The translations under genes were made by a program, and so were the position numbers. From NCBI GenBank assembly GCA_031290815.1, contig JAISLO010000080.1:1-16876 (forward strand): a stretch of 16,876 nt of DNA, read 5' to 3'. Positions within the stretch are counted from its first letter, which is position 1, and each line of letters begins with the position of its first letter. This DNA comes from Synergistaceae bacterium. GTDB lineage: Bacteria > Synergistota > Synergistia > Synergistales > Synergistaceae. This document shows positions 14,946 through 16,876 of the stretch, piece by piece. The notes beneath the pieces are model-generated. The model was not told the DNA's origin and searched no databases. It was given only the letters and a program-made list of their open reading frames with translations.

Positions 14946-15010
14946 TTGGCGGCGGCCCCCGAAGCCGCCAAGCGGAAACGCTTCCGCATCATGCGGCCCC
15001 GGGGGCTGCG
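14946..15010. repeat. Three tandem GC-rich hairpins between asd and apbE
   Basis: Three stem-loops stand side by side. TTGGCGGC (14946-14953) pairs with GCCGCCAA (14964-14971). GCGGAA (14972-14977) pairs with TTCCGC (14982-14987). GCGGCC (14993-14998) pairs imperfectly with GGGCTGC (15003-15009). None has a T run on either strand. They occupy most of the 117 nt between the asd stop and the apbE start and could slow transcription, protect the upstream mRNA, or be a REP-like element. Confidence 0.55.
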
Positions 15011-15018
15011 TAAGGTTA

Positions 15019-16044
15019 TCAGAGCAGCAGTTCCGCTATCTGCACTGTGTTCAGAGCTGCGCCCTTGCGCAGGTTATCACCGACAACCCACATGGCTATT
15101 GCGCCATCGATTCCCGTATCCGCCCTTATTCTGCCAACGTACACCGGATCCTTGCCCTCGCAGTAACGCGGCCTTGGGTAGACCGAGTCTCCCGGTATGT
15201 CCATGACCTTGACTCCCGGAGAGCCGGCAAGAATCTCCTTGGTCTCGTCCGGCGAAATGCTCCGCCCGAAACTCGCTACAATGGACTCCGCGTGTCCGCG
15301 AAAAACCGGAACTCGGACTGCCGTGCAGCTGACCTTCAGGTCCGGCAGGTGCATGATCTTCTGTGATTCACGAACCAGCTTCCACTCCTCCTCGGTGAAC
15401 CCGTCCTGATCGAACGCTCCTATGTGAGGCAGCAGGTCGAACGCTATCGGGTGCGGGTATACGAGGTTCTTGGGCGGCTCTTCGCCAGCCAGCAGGGCGC
15501 GGCTTCCGGCCTCCAGCGCCTCGACTGCCTCGTTGCCGGTGCCGGAGACCGACAGGTAAGTGGAATATGACACGTATTTCAATCCCGCGGCCTTGTGCAG
15601 CGGGTAAAGGGACAGCACGGACATCACGGTCGAACAACCCGGATTGGCGATGATACCCTTGCTGCGCTTTACGTCCCCCGGATTGACCTCCGGGATGACC
15701 AGCGGAACGGTCGGATCCATGCGCCATGCCGCGCTGTTGTCGATGACCAGGGCGCCGGCGTTGACGGCGACCGGGGCCCAGCGCCTCGATATAGACCCTC
15801 CCGCCGAAAAAAACGCCAGGTCTACATCGCAAAACGAGGTGTCGTTGACGGCGGTAACGACATACGATTCACCTCTGAACTCCACAGTGGTCCCCGCCGA
15901 GTGCTCGGATGCCAGGGGAATGAACTCTGAAACCGGGAACGACCTCTGTTCGAGGACCTTCACGATCTCCCTGCCAACAAGGCCGGTAACTCCCAACACA
16001 GCAACTCTTTTCGGCCCTTTTAACAGATCGGACATTTCAAACAT
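15019..16044 (-). CDS. asd: Aspartate-semialdehyde dehydrogenase
   Basis: A 341-residue enzyme converting aspartyl-4-phosphate and NADPH to aspartate 4-semialdehyde, the branch point to lysine/diaminopimelate, threonine and methionine. GVTGLVGRE (18-26) is the nucleotide-binding loop, NPGCSTV holds the catalytic Cys137, and VPVFRGHAES holds His251. Length is standard. The first ATG (16044) overlaps the end of the aspartate kinase gene by 8 nt (ATGTTTGA) and sits close behind GAGGAGGGGG. The ATG at codon 4 is 9 nt from the same GGGGG and may be the actual start. The overlap implies translational coupling, so that kinase and dehydrogenase, which act in sequence, are made together. Confidence 0.96.
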   Translation of the reverse strand: MFEMSDLLKGPKRVAVLGVTGLVGREIVKVLEQRSFPVSEFIPLASEHSAGTTVEFRGESYVVTAVNDTSFCDVDLAFFSAGGSISRRWAPVAVNAGALVIDNSAAWRMDPTVPLVIPEVNPGDVKRSKGIIANPGCSTVMSVLSLYPLHKAAGLKYVSYSTYLSVSGTGNEAVEALEAGSRALLAGEEPPKNLVYPHPIAFDLLPHIGAFDQDGFTEEEWKLVRESQKIMHLPDLKVSCTAVRVPVFRGHAESIVASFGRSISPDETKEILAGSPGVKVMDIPGDSVYPRPRYCEGKDPVYVGRIRADTGIDGAIAMWVVGDNLRKGAALNTVQIAELLL

Positions 16045-16876
16045 CCCCCTCCTCTATGAAATGCGCGTGAAGCGCGCGAACGGCGTCGCCTGCCCTTGGC
16101 GAGGCGACAACACATGTGACCGCAAGGGCTGTCGCCGCGATCATGTCTATATTGATTCCCTCCCCCGCAAGGACGTTGAACATCCTCGACGGAACTTCGG
16201 GATGATTTGCTATCCCTGCGCCTACGATCGATACCCGGGCTATCTCCGTGTTGAACGATACGCCCTGCGCGCCAATGTTTTTCGCGAAATCGCGGCAAAC
16301 CTCTATCGTGTCATCCAGCGACTCCTTTTTTACGAGGAACCCTATGTCGTTGAGCCCGCCCCTCATATTGTTCTGTATTATCATCTCTGGGCCTATGCTT
16401 CTGTCGGCCAGGCTGGAGAAGAGACGCCCGGCGACTCCTGGCACGTCCGGCACGCCCATCATGACAACCTTCGCGACGCCGGAGTCCTCCACGACGCCCT
16501 TGATCACAAGCCCCTCGCTCACAGGGTTACTCTTCACTATCCAGGTTCCCCCCTCATCCTCAAAACCGGATGCAACATATATCGGCACGTCATACCGCGC
16601 CGCGACCTCGACGCTTCTCGCCTGCATAACCTTGCCTCCGAGGATTGAAAGTTCCATGCACTCGCTGTACTCCAGATAATCCAGTCTCACAGGCGCTTTG
16701 ACGATATCCGGATCCGAGGACAAAATTCCTCCCGCATCCTTGAATATGTGACACTCGCCGCCGATCGCGGCGGCCAGAGCGACCGCCGAGAGAACGGTTC
16801 CTCCCCTGCCGAGCGTGATAACGTCGCCGTCGTCGGTTATGGCCTGAAATCCGGTCACAACCGCAACCATTCCGGC
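16037..16876 (-). CDS. Aspartate kinase, partial (N-terminus beyond window), with atypical active-site residues
   Basis: The visible 279 residues are the C-terminal two thirds of an aspartokinase. The N-terminal part, including the first lysine motif, lies past the right edge. The apparent first Met (16870) is internal. Family features: TGFQAITDDGDVITLGRGG, a kinase-fold segment through GGKVMQARSVEVAARYDVP, then two ACT domains (KVVMMGVPDVPGVAGRLF and ARVSIVGAGIANHPEVPSRMF). Departures: GRGGSD is GRGGTV, the usual YTDVDGVYTADPR reads FKDAGGILSSDPD, and the STSEIKIS effector segment of the second ACT domain reads AATALAVT. The enzyme would make aspartyl phosphate for asd, with which it overlaps by 8 nt. 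Whether it is fully active or feedback-regulated is doubtful. Confidence 0.88.
   Translation of the reverse strand, partial: AGMVAVVTGFQAITDDGDVITLGRGGTVLSAVALAAAIGGECHIFKDAGGILSSDPDIVKAPVRLDYLEYSECMELSILGGKVMQARSVEVAARYDVPIYVASGFEDEGGTWIVKSNPVSEGLVIKGVVEDSGVAKVVMMGVPDVPGVAGRLFSSLADRSIGPEMIIQNNMRGGLNDIGFLVKKESLDDTIEVCRDFAKNIGAQGVSFNTEIARVSIVGAGIANHPEVPSRMFNVLAGEGINIDMIAATALAVTCVVASPRAGDAVRALHAHFIEEGDV

Overview
The window looks like a chromosomal segment of a GC-rich, anaerobic, diderm bacterium. Supporting genes are a membrane pyrophosphatase with the potassium-dependent signature, an ApbE / NusG-domain-II / Gx-transporter flavin redox module, and type IV pilus parts (a pseudopilin and a PilY1-like adhesin) that imply an outer membrane. 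Synergistota is my best guess from gene style, but this is inference because there is no rRNA here. The window is ordinary core and accessory chromosome. I see no phage, insertion sequence, CRISPR array or origin.

Layout: positions 55-1334 (minus) hold a GntR/FadR-type regulator followed by an HD-domain hydrolase, with a clear sigma70-like promoter at 1368-1396. Positions 1498-2034 (minus) hold a CarD-like RNA polymerase-binding regulator. Its upstream region contains a promoter (2262-2291) that runs almost directly into a strong intrinsic terminator (2205-2248). On the plus strand, a divergent promoter (2325-2353) leads through a leader carrying the 5' remnant of a nitroreductase gene (2480-2617) into dinB (2642-3778). 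Next come hppA (3990-5957) with a roughly 150-nt leader, and a strong 17-bp stem terminator shared with a convergent tRNA-Ser(UGA) gene (6229-6316, minus).

Positions 6405-7327 (plus) encode a YbgC-like thioesterase overlapping a pseudopilin gene. After this there is only a 21-codon reading frame with an ideal Shine-Dalgarno sequence. A convergent gene of about 4.9 kb (7438-12351, minus) encodes a PilY1-like surface protein with degenerate metal-binding loops. After a roughly 500-bp gene-free, AT-rich stretch with terminators, the minus strand carries two tight gene groups. One is lysine/threonine-pathway aspartate kinase (cut by the window edge) overlapping asd. The other is apbE, a NusG-domain-II protein and a Gx transporter, packed 1-2 nt apart. 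The two groups are separated by three tandem hairpins.

How the genes work together: kinase and asd make aspartate semialdehyde for lysine, threonine, methionine or diaminopimelate. ApbE, NusG-II and Gx probably form an extracytoplasmic flavin-linked electron-transfer or quinone-related module. HppA couples pyrophosphate hydrolysis to ion pumping. The pseudopilin and PilY1-like protein probably belong to one pilus or secretion system. The most useful second looks are the promoter-terminator unit upstream of carD, the aspartate kinase with several replaced active-site and effector residues, and the two gene remnants (nitroreductase and probable pilin).
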